A stretch of DNA of 64,000 nt. Origin: JAZDCJ01 sp036311985 (lineage in GTDB: Bacteria > Actinomycetota > Actinomycetes > Actinomycetales > Micrococcaceae). Both the position numbers and the translations under genes were made by a program. The notes beneath the pieces are model-generated. The model saw only the letters and a list, made by a program, of their open reading frames with translations, had not been told where the DNA came from and ran no database searches. Position 1 is the first letter of the stretch; each line of letters begins with the position of its first letter. Where the stretch lies: assembly GCF_036311985.1 (NCBI RefSeq), contig NZ_JAZDCJ010000013.1. One strand, 5' to 3'. Positions 19,339-27,081 of this stretch are shown one piece after another.

Positions 19339-19871
19339 CTAGCCGAACACCGGGTTCCAGGCCTTGCCGATCGCATCCCCGGCGTCGGAGAGGAGCTCTT
19401 TGCCGCCGGAGTCCAGGACCCAGTTGGCGCTCGGGGCCGCGACGGAGCAGTCCCAGATCGGCACCTGGCCCCCGGTGGGAACCGTGGAGGTGTAGGTGAC
19501 GCACTGGAAATCCATCCACGCGTGCGGCGTCAGGCCGTCCGAGGGGCTGAGCTCCGGCAGCCATCCGGCGTCACCGTTCGCCCCGGCGTCGATCCCCTCG
19601 AGCGCGGACGAGCAGTCCACGGCCGCCTGCGCCAGGTCCCCGACGATCGAGTTGACATACTGCTGCACGGCGTCTCCGCGTTCTCCATCATCGCCTCGTC
19701 GCCCTGCTCGAAGGCCGGCACGGCCGACTCCATCCCGTTCACGGCGTTGTCGATGCGGGTCTCGGCGACTTCGGCCTGCAAGGCGATGAGGTCGTTCCAC
19801 ACCGAGGACAAGGCCGTGGTGACGGCCCGCATCGTGGCCGCCGCCATGAACTCGGTCAGGTCCGCGTGCAT
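19339..19871 (-). pseudogene. Helical secreted-type (WXG/ESX-like) protein, frameshifted
   Basis: The N-terminal half starts at ATG 19871 behind GGGAG and reads as an amphipathic helical protein (MHADLTEFMAAATMRAVTTA ... EQGDEAMMENAE). The C-terminal half, VQQYVNSIVGDLAQAAVDC through KAWNPVFG, is in another frame. The halves join near 19672-19684 if one base is restored. Composition and the surrounding small membrane genes suggest a type VII secretion-related helical protein, but this is weak inference. Either a real one-base deletion or a sequencing error. Confidence 0.55.
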
Positions 19872-19982
19872 CGTCTCCCGCTTCGGGATCCCTCCGCCGG
19901 GCAATCCATCGTCAAACGATTGGATCCCGCCCTGGGGAGGACTCCCCCTGGCGGCCGACGCCCAGACGCTAGGGTTGAACCC

Positions 19983-21224
19983 ATGCCTGCCGCACCCTCC
20001 GTGGAAGACCTCGCGCCCGTCCTCTCCCCCGAGGGCTTCGCCCTGCTCAACGGCCTGCCCGAGGGGGCCGCCGCCACCGAGGACGCCGCGCTCGCGCTCA
20101 ACCTGCGGCTTCGCAAGGAGGGGCACTCGCCGGAGCTCGCGACCGCCGTCGTGCACCAGGCCCGGATGCGCGCCCTCGCCGCGGCCAAGCTCGGTCCCTT
20201 CGCCGCGCACATGATCCTCACGCGCGCCGGGCTCGAGCAGGCGACGCGGCTGAACGTCGCGGCCCTGCACGCGCGGCGCTTCACGACAGCGGGCGTGCGG
20301 CGCGTCGCGGACCTGGGCTGCGGGCTGGGCTCGGACGCGATGGCCATGGCCTCGCTCGAGCTGGACGTCACGGCGGTCGAGTTGGATCCCGTGACCGCGG
20401 CCGCGGCGACCATGAACCTCATGCCCTGGCCGAACGCGCGCGTCGTCAACGCCGACGCGACGGCGTTCGAGCTGGACGGCTTCGACGGCGTGTGGCTGGA
20501 CCCGGCACGGCGCACCACCACGACGTCCGGGACCGCGCGGATCTTCGACCCCGAGGCCTTCAGCCCGCCCCTGTCCTTCGTGGAGGCGCTCGCGGACCGC
20601 GGGCTCGCGGTCGGCGTGAAGCTGGGGCCGGGGCTGCCGCACGAGTCGGTCCCCGGCGGGTGCGAGGCCCAATGGGTCTCCGTCGACGGCGACGTCACGG
20701 AAGCGGCCTTGTGGTTCGGGCCGCTCGCCCGCCCGGGTGTGCGGCGCTCGGCCCTCGTGGTGCGTTCCGGCGGCTCCGCGGAGCTGACGAGCGCCGAGGA
20801 GTACGACGCCGGTGCCTCCGCCCGCGGCGAGGTCCCCCTCGGCGACGTGGCCGGGTTCCTCTACGAACCCGACGGAGCCGTGATCCGGGCCGGGCTCGTG
20901 GCCGAGGCCCTGGAACGGGTCGGCGGACACCTGCTGGATCCGCACATCGCCTACTTCTGCGCGCCGGAACGCGTCGAGAGCCCGTTCGCCCGGGCCTACC
21001 GTGTCCTGGCCGTGCACCCCTACAACCTCAAGGCCCTGCGCGCCTGGATGAAGTCGGAGCGGATCGGGGCGCTGGACATCAAGAAGCGCGGGATGGACGT
21101 GACACCCGAGGAACTGCGGCGCGTGCTGCTCGCCGGCAGCGGGAAGAAGAACAGGAAGAAGGCCACCCTCGTGCTGACACGGATCGGCGAGCGCCGCGTG
21201 GCGGTCGAGGTCGAGCCGGTCTGA
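19983..21224 (+). CDS. Class I SAM-dependent methyltransferase with THUMP-like C-terminus
   Basis: A 413-residue methyltransferase. The SAM-binding motif I is VADLGCGLGSDAMAMA near residue 113, the acidic residue follows in AVELDPVTAAAA, and WLDPARRT resembles the NPPY-type catalytic loop. The C-terminal 90 residues (KALRAWMKSERIGALDIKKRGMD ... VLTRIGERRVA) match the THUMP-like domain found with RNA methyltransferases, so an rRNA or tRNA target is likely but not identified. A copy of the dispersed motif at 20802 encodes the variable EYDAGASARGE loop. It is transcribed opposite to its neighbours. Confidence 0.88.
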   Translation: MPAAPSVEDLAPVLSPEGFALLNGLPEGAAATEDAALALNLRLRKEGHSPELATAVVHQARMRALAAAKLGPFAAHMILTRAGLEQATRLNVAALHARRFTTAGVRRVADLGCGLGSDAMAMASLELDVTAVELDPVTAAAATMNLMPWPNARVVNADATAFELDGFDGVWLDPARRTTTTSGTARIFDPEAFSPPLSFVEALADRGLAVGVKLGPGLPHESVPGGCEAQWVSVDGDVTEAALWFGPLARPGVRRSALVVRSGGSAELTSAEEYDAGASARGEVPLGDVAGFLYEPDGAVIRAGLVAEALERVGGHLLDPHIAYFCAPERVESPFARAYRVLAVHPYNLKALRAWMKSERIGALDIKKRGMDVTPEELRRVLLAGSGKKNRKKATLVLTRIGERRVAVEVEPV

Positions 21225-21246
21225 GGCGCCCTGCCGCCCCGCCGTC

Positions 21247-21363
21247 TCGACCCCTTGGCGTCTCAGCCTGATCGGCGTCTCGGCCCCTCGGCGTGTCAGC
21301 CCCTCGGCGTCTCGGCCCCTCGACGTGTCAGCCCCTCGACGTGTCAGCCCCTCGGCGTCTCGG
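21247..21363. repeat. 16-bp tandem repeat array
   Basis: About seven to eight tandem units alternating between CCCCTCGGCGTCTCGG and CCCCTCGACGTGTCAG types, directly after the methyltransferase stop. Single units reappear further right (for example around 21520 and 21820). No gene is seen in 21225-21871. Confidence 0.8.
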
Positions 21364-21871
21364 AGATCCCGGCGCTCGGAAACGCGTGTGCGGATAGTGC
21401 GATTGGGACGCCTTGGACACCGCATCATCCGCCCACGCGTTGGCCGGGCCCCAAGCAACCACCGGCCCGGCGTGCGCGGGCTCCACCCACGAGACACCCC
21501 ATGGCCCCGGCCACCTCGGCGTCTCGGCGATCACGGCGCCCCACCATGTCGCACCCCTGGCGTCTCGGAGTTCATGGCGCGTGGAAACGCGTGTGCGAAT
21601 ATTGCGATTGGGACGCCTTGGACACCGCATCATCCGCCCACGCGTTGGCCGGGCGGACAGGCCGCACCGCCGTAGTCCGAGCCGCCGGCATCATCTGCCC
21701 ACGCGTTGGCCACGCCACAAGCGACTACCGGCCCGGCGTGCGCGGGCTCCACCCACGAGACACCCCATGGCCCCGGCCATCGCGGCGTCTCGGCGATCAC
21801 GACATCTCGGCCCCGGCCACCTCGGCGTCTCGACACTCACGGCACCTCGGTGCCGACGAACTGCGTGGACC
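21364..21871. repeat. Composite repeat region left of the DUF559 gene (REP-like hairpins in longer direct repeats)
   Basis: Two 61-base hairpins, 21381-21441 and 21586-21646, each opening AACGCGTGTGCG and closing ATCCGCCCACGCGTT with a nearly identical middle. A third right arm is at 21693-21707. They are embedded in direct repeats of roughly 170 bases (shared run CCGGCCCGGCGTGCGCGGG, then CACCCACGAGACACCCCATG) at about 21470-21540 and 21735-21800. No coding potential is apparent. Confidence 0.8.
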
Positions 21872-22834
21872 TCAGGCGTTGCCGGCGCCCAGTCCACCCT
21901 GACGCTCGAGAGCGCGGACCAGCCGCTGCAGGAACTCGGCACGTCCGGCGTCGGTCAGGATGGCCCGGTCAGCTTTGACTGTGGTCCACCCGTGGGCTTC
22001 GAAGGCGAAGTCGCGCTTGATGTCCTTCCCGATCTGGTCGAGCTCACCGTGGTGCCGGCCTTCGTACTGGATGGCGATCCGCAGTACCGGATACTGGAGA
22101 TCGGGCACGATCTCACTACCGTCCGGCAGCAGGACGGGTAGATTGACGATCGGCTCCGGAAAACCTGCACTCACAATGATTTGCCGGAGGATCGATTCCG
22201 GCCGGGAGTCGACGCGTTCCCGCAGCAGTCCGAGAGCTTCCCGAGCAACACGGATGCCGCCCAGGTTCTTGCGGCGTTGCAGCACGCCCCGCAGTTCCGT
22301 GATCGACGACATCGGGTGCCGCTCCAGCTGGCCGGCCACGCGATTGGGTCCGTCGGCCCGCTGCAACAGGGAGTCTCCGGCAACGACCAGCTCTTGAAGG
22401 CTGAACCCCAGGGCAGCGAGGTCCGTCCATGTCCAGGCCGGCGATGTCAGGCGCATCCCATAGACGTTCCGGACATCCGCATCGGTCAGCGGGGCGCGAT
22501 GTCCGATGACTCCACGCCGTCGTGGGGCCGCGGCCGTTCCGCTCCGCCGGGTCAGATGGATGGGCTCGACGCCTTCCCGCGACTGTTCCAGCCACATACC
22601 CCAGGCCACCGCGGCGCTCGTATGGCTGAGATACGTCTCGCCGTGGAGCTGCGAGTAGGCTGCGAAGAACTCGCGGACGTCAGGTTCAGCCTCCGTATTG
22701 ATGCGCAGGCCGCGGCTGGGAACGTCGTATCGATCGGCGCGCAGCTGGGAACGGCTCGCCCCCTTGCCCAAGGCCTCATTCCGCAGGAACGCGGACTTGC
22801 GCGCAATCAGCGGGACGCGTTTCGGCGTGGGCAT
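21872..22834 (-). CDS. AbiEi-like N-terminus plus DUF559/Vsr-fold endonuclease-like C-terminus
   Basis: A 320-residue protein of a type common in Micrococcales. The N-terminal part (SQLRADRYDVPSRGLR ... TYLSHTSAAVAWGMWL ... IHLTRR) resembles AbiEi-type antitoxin/transcription-factor modules. The C-terminal 110 residues (ILRQIIVSAGFPEPIVNLPV, VPDLQYPVLRIAIQYEGRHH, KADRAIL) carry the D...(x)...Q-Y-E-G-xHH pattern of DUF559/Vsr-like nucleases. ATG 22834 has no clear ribosome site. Palindromic repeats of one family flank it on both sides. Function, whether nuclease or antitoxin-like, is unproved. Confidence 0.75.
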   Translation of the reverse strand: MPTPKRVPLIARKSAFLRNEALGKGASRSQLRADRYDVPSRGLRINTEAEPDVREFFAAYSQLHGETYLSHTSAAVAWGMWLEQSREGVEPIHLTRRSGTAAAPRRRGVIGHRAPLTDADVRNVYGMRLTSPAWTWTDLAALGFSLQELVVAGDSLLQRADGPNRVAGQLERHPMSSITELRGVLQRRKNLGGIRVAREALGLLRERVDSRPESILRQIIVSAGFPEPIVNLPVLLPDGSEIVPDLQYPVLRIAIQYEGRHHGELDQIGKDIKRDFAFEAHGWTTVKADRAILTDAGRAEFLQRLVRALERQGGLGAGNA

Positions 22835-22919
22835 GGATCCATGGTGCCGGGATTCCCGCGATCCCGCCGACGTTATCCACAGGCGCCCACGCCCGGACAC
22901 CACGCTCAGCGCCGCCCGC

Positions 22920-22982
22920 CAACGCGTGGGCGGATAGTGCGGATCCCTCGGCCATCGAACAGCACCAACTGCCCACGCGTTG
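22920..22982. repeat. REP-like 63-bp hairpin right of the DUF559 gene
   Basis: CAACGCGTGGGC at the left and GCCCACGCGTTG at the right pair over 12 bp. Degenerate arms follow at about 23061-23077 and 23113-23125. The gap 22835-23151 holds nothing else recognisable. Confidence 0.8.
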
Positions 22983-23151
22983 AGGATTGCAGGCGTCCAA
23001 AGCGGGCGGGCCAACGCATTGCGGACTGCCCAGGCGCGGGCGCCGTTCACCCGTCTGGAGTAGATGGGCCCACGCGTTGGGGGCTACCCGCGCGCTCGAA
23101 GCGGGCGGGGCTACGCGTTGGGGACCGCCCATGCTTCAGGAGTGAGAGGGC

Positions 23152-23973
23152 CTACGCGTCCGCGGAGCGCATGAAGGCCTCGGCCTCGGCGATCTGCCCG
23201 GGCGTCGGCGTGATGCCCGTGTAGAGCACGAACTGCTCGAGCGCCTGCAGCGTCATGACCTGCCCTCCCGTGATGACCGTCTTGCCCAGCTCGCGGCCGG
23301 CCGCGACGAGCGGCGTCTCCGACGGCACGGCGACCACGTCGAACACGGCGTCGGCGGCCTCGATCTGGGCGCGGGTAAAGGACAACTGCCCTTCACCCGA
23401 TCCCCCGTCCATGCCCACGGGGGTGACGTTGACGAGGAGGCGGGCTCCGGCGTCGTACTCGGGGACCCATTCGAAGCCGTACTGCCCCGCGAGCGCCCGC
23501 CCCGCGGCCTCGTTGCGGGCCACGAGCTGCACGCGCCCGAACCCGGCGTCGCGCAGCGCGGCCACGGTCGCCTTCGCCATCCCGCCCGATCCGCGCAAGG
23601 CCACCGGTGTGTCGACGTCGATCCCGCTCTCGGCCAGGAGCTGCGCCACGGCGGCGTAGTCCGTGTTGTGGGCCGTGAGCACTCCGGAGTCGTTGACGAT
23701 CGTGTTCACGGAGTCGATGGCCGCGGCGGAGGGTGCAAGGTGGTCCACGAGCGCGATCACGTCCTCCTTATATGGCATGGAGACGGCGCATCCGCGGATA
23801 CCCAGCCCGCGCACGCCCGCGATCGCCTGCGCGAGGTCCGTCGGGGCGAACGCCTTGTAGATCCAGTTCAGGCCCAGCTGCCCGTAGAGGTGGTTGTGGA
23901 AGCGCGTGCCGTTGTTGCTGGGGCGCGCCGACAGCGAGATGCACAGGGTCATGTCTTTGTTCAGGATGGGCAT
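23152..23973 (-). CDS. Shikimate 5-dehydrogenase-like protein
   Basis: A 273-residue AroE-type NADP(H) dehydrogenase. Catalytic Lys69 (SMPYKED) and Asp105 (AHNTDY) are present, as is the nucleotide-binding RGSGGMAKATVAALRDAG. The N-terminal shikimate pocket reads ISLSARPSNNGTRFHN, longer than the usual SLSP-x-x-HN, so it may belong to a divergent subfamily acting on quinate, shikimate or another hydroxy acid. A dispersed-motif copy (23447) encodes YDAGARLL. The gene is single and faces the GH3 gene across 58 bases that hold a near-copy of the motif. Confidence 0.85.
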   Translation of the reverse strand: MPILNKDMTLCISLSARPSNNGTRFHNHLYGQLGLNWIYKAFAPTDLAQAIAGVRGLGIRGCAVSMPYKEDVIALVDHLAPSAAAIDSVNTIVNDSGVLTAHNTDYAAVAQLLAESGIDVDTPVALRGSGGMAKATVAALRDAGFGRVQLVARNEAAGRALAGQYGFEWVPEYDAGARLLVNVTPVGMDGGSGEGQLSFTRAQIEAADAVFDVVAVPSETPLVAAGRELGKTVITGGQVMTLQALEQFVLYTGITPTPGQIAEAEAFMRSADA

Positions 23974-24031
23974 GGTGCCAAGCCTAGTGTCCGGGGACCC
24001 CGCTCCGTGGAGTACGACGACGGGGCCCGGC

Positions 24032-25813
24032 TCACGGGCACGTGCTGTGGCCGAGCGGGTGGTCCCCGACGGCGACGGGCAGCGTGCCCGGGGCCGCCGC
24101 CCCACCGGTGAGGACCTCGACGAGCGCGGTGAAGGACTCCGGCGAGCGGCCGAAGAGGGCGATCTCCGCGGTGCGCCCGGTGGAGCGCGCGAGGCCCCAC
24201 GGCGCGTCGAGCGCGACGACGACGTCGCCGTTGCCGGTGCTCGATCCCGCGCCGAGGAGCGTGACGACATCGCCCGCCCCGAGGCGCAGACCGGCCTCGC
24301 GGGCCGCGGCGGCGAGGCGGTCGCGGTCCTCCGCCCGGCCGCCGACGATCTGGATCGCCTCGCCGACCAAGGGAGCCCCGCACTCCCCCTCGACCTGTGT
24401 CACCGCGGCGCGGGCGGCTTCGAGGGCGACGGCGTGGGCCGTCCGGGAGGCCGGCGCCGCGGACGACGCACCGGAGGAATCCCCGGCCGCCGAGCCTTCG
24501 GCGCCGGCGTCCCCCGCGAGCCGCTCCTGCCACATCATGAGCGCGACGACGCGTACGGCGGCCTCGTCGAGCCGCGCCTCGTCGAGCTCCCCGGATTCGA
24601 CGGCGTCGACGACGGCGGCGTGGGCCCGCCGGGAGTCGGAGGGCATGAGCAACAGGTCGGCACCCGCGGCGAGCGCCCCGACGGCCGCCGTCCCCCCGGG
24701 CGCGGACTGCTCCACGGCGCCCATGTTCAGGGCATCGGTCACGATGACGCCCTCGAAGCCGAGTCCGCGCAGGGCCTCGTAGTTGGCGGCGGACAAGGAC
24801 GACGGCACGCCGGGGTCGAGGTCCGCGACGGCGATGTGCCCCATCATGACCATCGGCGCCCCGGCCTCGGCCGCGCGGGCGAACGGCACCCAGTCGCGGG
24901 CGGCGAGCTCCTCCGCCGTGGCGTCCTGGACGGGCAGGCCCACATGGGAATCGGTGGTCACGGAGCCGTGCCCCGGAAAGTGCTTGACGGCGGGCAGCAC
25001 GCCCGCGGACAGGGCGCCCTCGACGGCGGCCACGGCGTGTTCGGCGACCGTGTGCGCGTCGGAGGAGAAGGACCGCGCGCCGATCACGGGGTCGGCGGGT
25101 CCGATCGTCACGTCGGCGTCGGGCGAGAAGTTCATCGTGAATCCGAGCGCTGCGAGCTCGGCGTCCATCGCGGCCTGCGCGCGGCCGGTCAGCGCCGGGT
25201 CGCCCGCGGCGCCGAAGGCCATGGGCGTCGGCCACTCGGCGAGCGGGGCCTTGAGCCGGGCGACGAGGCCGCCTTCCTGGTCCACGCCGACGATCCCGGG
25301 CCAGTCCCGGCCGGTGGTCAGCACGTCCTGGAATGCGGCGATGGTCTCGGCGAGCTCGTCCGTGTCGACGCCGCTCGCGCCTCCTTCGGCCCCTTCACCG
25401 GCCGCGCCGCCTCCCGCTGCACCGCCCGCGGAGAGGGGCACGTTGTCGCCCATGATGATGACGCCTCCGAGGTGGAGCTCGGCGGCGCGCTCGAGCTCTG
25501 CGGCCGGGTCCACGCCGGAGTAGAACCCCACGATGACCTGCCCGGCCTTCTCCTCCAGGCTCATGGCCGCCACGGCGTTGCCTGCCGCCTCGACGTCGTC
25601 CTCGAGCGGTCCCCAGCTCGTCCTCGCGGGTTCGGGCGGGGCGGTGGAGGACGACGCCGGGGCCGGACTCGAGCCGTCCGGTTCCGGGACCGCTGGCGTG
25701 CAGGAGGCGAGGAGTGCCACCGCGGCGACGGCCGCCGTCAGCCGGAGGATCGCGGGAGGCGTCCTCCGCGCCGGCGGCCGGCCGGAGCGAGGTGGGGTGT
25801 CGGCGCGCGGCAT
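24032..25813 (-). CDS. Glycoside hydrolase family 3 lipoprotein, beta-N-acetylhexosaminidase type
   Basis: An extracytoplasmic NagZ-like enzyme expected to remove N-acetylglucosamine, perhaps from peptidoglycan fragments. A lipobox LLASC places the lipidated Cys at residue 38. The GH3 domain shows DQEGGLVARL, the NagZ signature KHFPGHGSVTTDSH and the nucleophile region VIVTDALNMGAV. A second domain of about 190 residues follows. ATG 25813 gives 593 residues; an in-frame GTG at 25837 overlaps the tsaD stop as GTGA and could instead be the coupled start. Confidence 0.92.
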   Translation of the reverse strand: MPRADTPPRSGRPPARRTPPAILRLTAAVAAVALLASCTPAVPEPDGSSPAPASSSTAPPEPARTSWGPLEDDVEAAGNAVAAMSLEEKAGQVIVGFYSGVDPAAELERAAELHLGGVIIMGDNVPLSAGGAAGGGAAGEGAEGGASGVDTDELAETIAAFQDVLTTGRDWPGIVGVDQEGGLVARLKAPLAEWPTPMAFGAAGDPALTGRAQAAMDAELAALGFTMNFSPDADVTIGPADPVIGARSFSSDAHTVAEHAVAAVEGALSAGVLPAVKHFPGHGSVTTDSHVGLPVQDATAEELAARDWVPFARAAEAGAPMVMMGHIAVADLDPGVPSSLSAANYEALRGLGFEGVIVTDALNMGAVEQSAPGGTAAVGALAAGADLLLMPSDSRRAHAAVVDAVESGELDEARLDEAAVRVVALMMWQERLAGDAGAEGSAAGDSSGASSAAPASRTAHAVALEAARAAVTQVEGECGAPLVGEAIQIVGGRAEDRDRLAAAAREAGLRLGAGDVVTLLGAGSSTGNGDVVVALDAPWGLARSTGRTAEIALFGRSPESFTALVEVLTGGAAAPGTLPVAVGDHPLGHSTCP

Positions 25814-25833
25814 CGCGGGGGTGGAGGGGCGGT

Positions 25834-26910
25834 TCACGAAGCGGCCAGGCTGATCCGCTGGACGGGCTGGCCGGAATCGCTCGCGAAGCCGAGCCCGCTG
25901 GGGGCCACTCCGTCGGCGACGAGCCGGGCCGCGAGGGCGGCGACCATGGCCCCGTTGTCCGTGCAGAGGCTGGGCTTGGGGATGCGCAGGGCGATTCCCG
26001 CCGACGCGCAGCGGTCCGCAAGGAGCTCCCGGAGCCGGGAGTTCGCGGCCACTCCCCCGCCGAGCAGGAGGTTCTCCAGGCCGTGCTCCCTGCACGCGGT
26101 GACGGCCTTGGAGGTGACCACGTCCACGACGGCCTCCTGGAAGCTCGCGGCGATGTCCGCCGTCGGAATCTCCAGCCCGCGGACCTCGTACTGCTCGACG
26201 CAGCGGGACACGGCGGTCTTCAGGCCGGAGAAGGAAAAGTCGTAGCGGTGCTTGCCGGGCGCCTCCGGCGTGCCGACGAACTTGGGGAGCGTGAGCCCGC
26301 GCGGGAAGCGGATGGCCTTGCCGTTCCCCTCCTTGGCGAGCCGGTCGATCACCGGGCCGCCCGGATAGCCGAGACCCAGCAGGCGGGCGACCTTGTCGTA
26401 GGCCTCGCCGGCAGCGTCGTCGATCGTCGCCCCGAGGAGCTCGACGTCGCTCGTGAGGCTGTTGATCTTGAGGATCTCGGTGTGGCCGCCGGAGACGAGC
26501 AGGGCCCCGAGCCTGGGGGGCAGTTCGCCGCCGTCGAGCACGCCGACGCCGACGTGGGCGACGAGGTGGTTGATCGCGTAGAGCGGCTTGCCGGTGGCCA
26601 GGGCGAGGGCCTTGGCGGCGGCGACGCCGACCATGAGCGCGCCGGACAGGCCGGGGCCGGAGGTGACGGCCAGGGCGTCGACCTCCTCGAGCGTGACCCC
26701 TGCGGTGCGCAGGGCCTCGCTGAGCGTGGGGATGATCGCGTCGAGGTGCGCGCGCGAGGCGATCTCCGGGATGACTCCGCCGAAGCGCACGTGCTGGTCC
26801 ATCGACGAACTGACCGTGTTCGCGAGCAGCTCCGTCCCGCGGACGATGCCGACGCCGGTCTCGTCGCAGGAGGATTCGATGCCTAGGACCAAGGGAGCTG
26901 CGGACGTCAT
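25834..26910 (-). CDS. tsaD: tRNA N6-threonylcarbamoyladenosine transferase subunit
   Basis: Catalytic subunit for t6A37 synthesis on ANN-decoding tRNAs, working with TsaB and TsaE. The 358-residue protein opens VLGIESSCDETG, has the metal-binding INHLVAHVG, the LVSGGHTE loop and SFSGLKTAV. The start is ATG 26910. Its usual partners rimI and tsaB lie on the same strand but 30.6 kb upstream, in the correct order, so the cluster has been split. Confidence 0.97.
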   Translation of the reverse strand: MTSAAPLVLGIESSCDETGVGIVRGTELLANTVSSSMDQHVRFGGVIPEIASRAHLDAIIPTLSEALRTAGVTLEEVDALAVTSGPGLSGALMVGVAAAKALALATGKPLYAINHLVAHVGVGVLDGGELPPRLGALLVSGGHTEILKINSLTSDVELLGATIDDAAGEAYDKVARLLGLGYPGGPVIDRLAKEGNGKAIRFPRGLTLPKFVGTPEAPGKHRYDFSFSGLKTAVSRCVEQYEVRGLEIPTADIAASFQEAVVDVVTSKAVTACREHGLENLLLGGGVAANSRLRELLADRCASAGIALRIPKPSLCTDNGAMVAALAARLVADGVAPSGLGFASDSGQPVQRISLAAS

Positions 26911-26984
26911 GGTTTCAAGTCTAGGGCGCCGCGACAACGCCGGAATTCCTCGTCGGCGACACGGCGGTGTGGAAGGTTGCCCAG

Positions 26985-27058
26985 TTCCCGGACCAGCGGC
27001 CCGGCGTGTCGGTGGGACACGCCGGGCCACATCGGCCTAGGCCATGGAGAACCGGGAA
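26985..27058. terminator. Nested palindrome / terminator at the left end of the accessory block
   Basis: A perfect 13-bp stem, GGCCCGGCGTGTC (26998-27010), loop GGTGG, GACACGCCGGGCC (27016-27028), framed by TTCCCGG (26985) and CCGGGAA (27052-27058). It lies after the 27082 stop and before tsaD. Two relatives are at 46965-47045 and 57346-57426. Confidence 0.75.
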
Positions 27059-27081
27059 GGTCTTCGCGCGGCCCGTCGCGC

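Noticed and set aside
21255..21978. Several small ORFs in the repeat region left of the DUF559 gene
   Set aside because: They translate the tandem and hairpin repeats and share no codon pattern with real genes.
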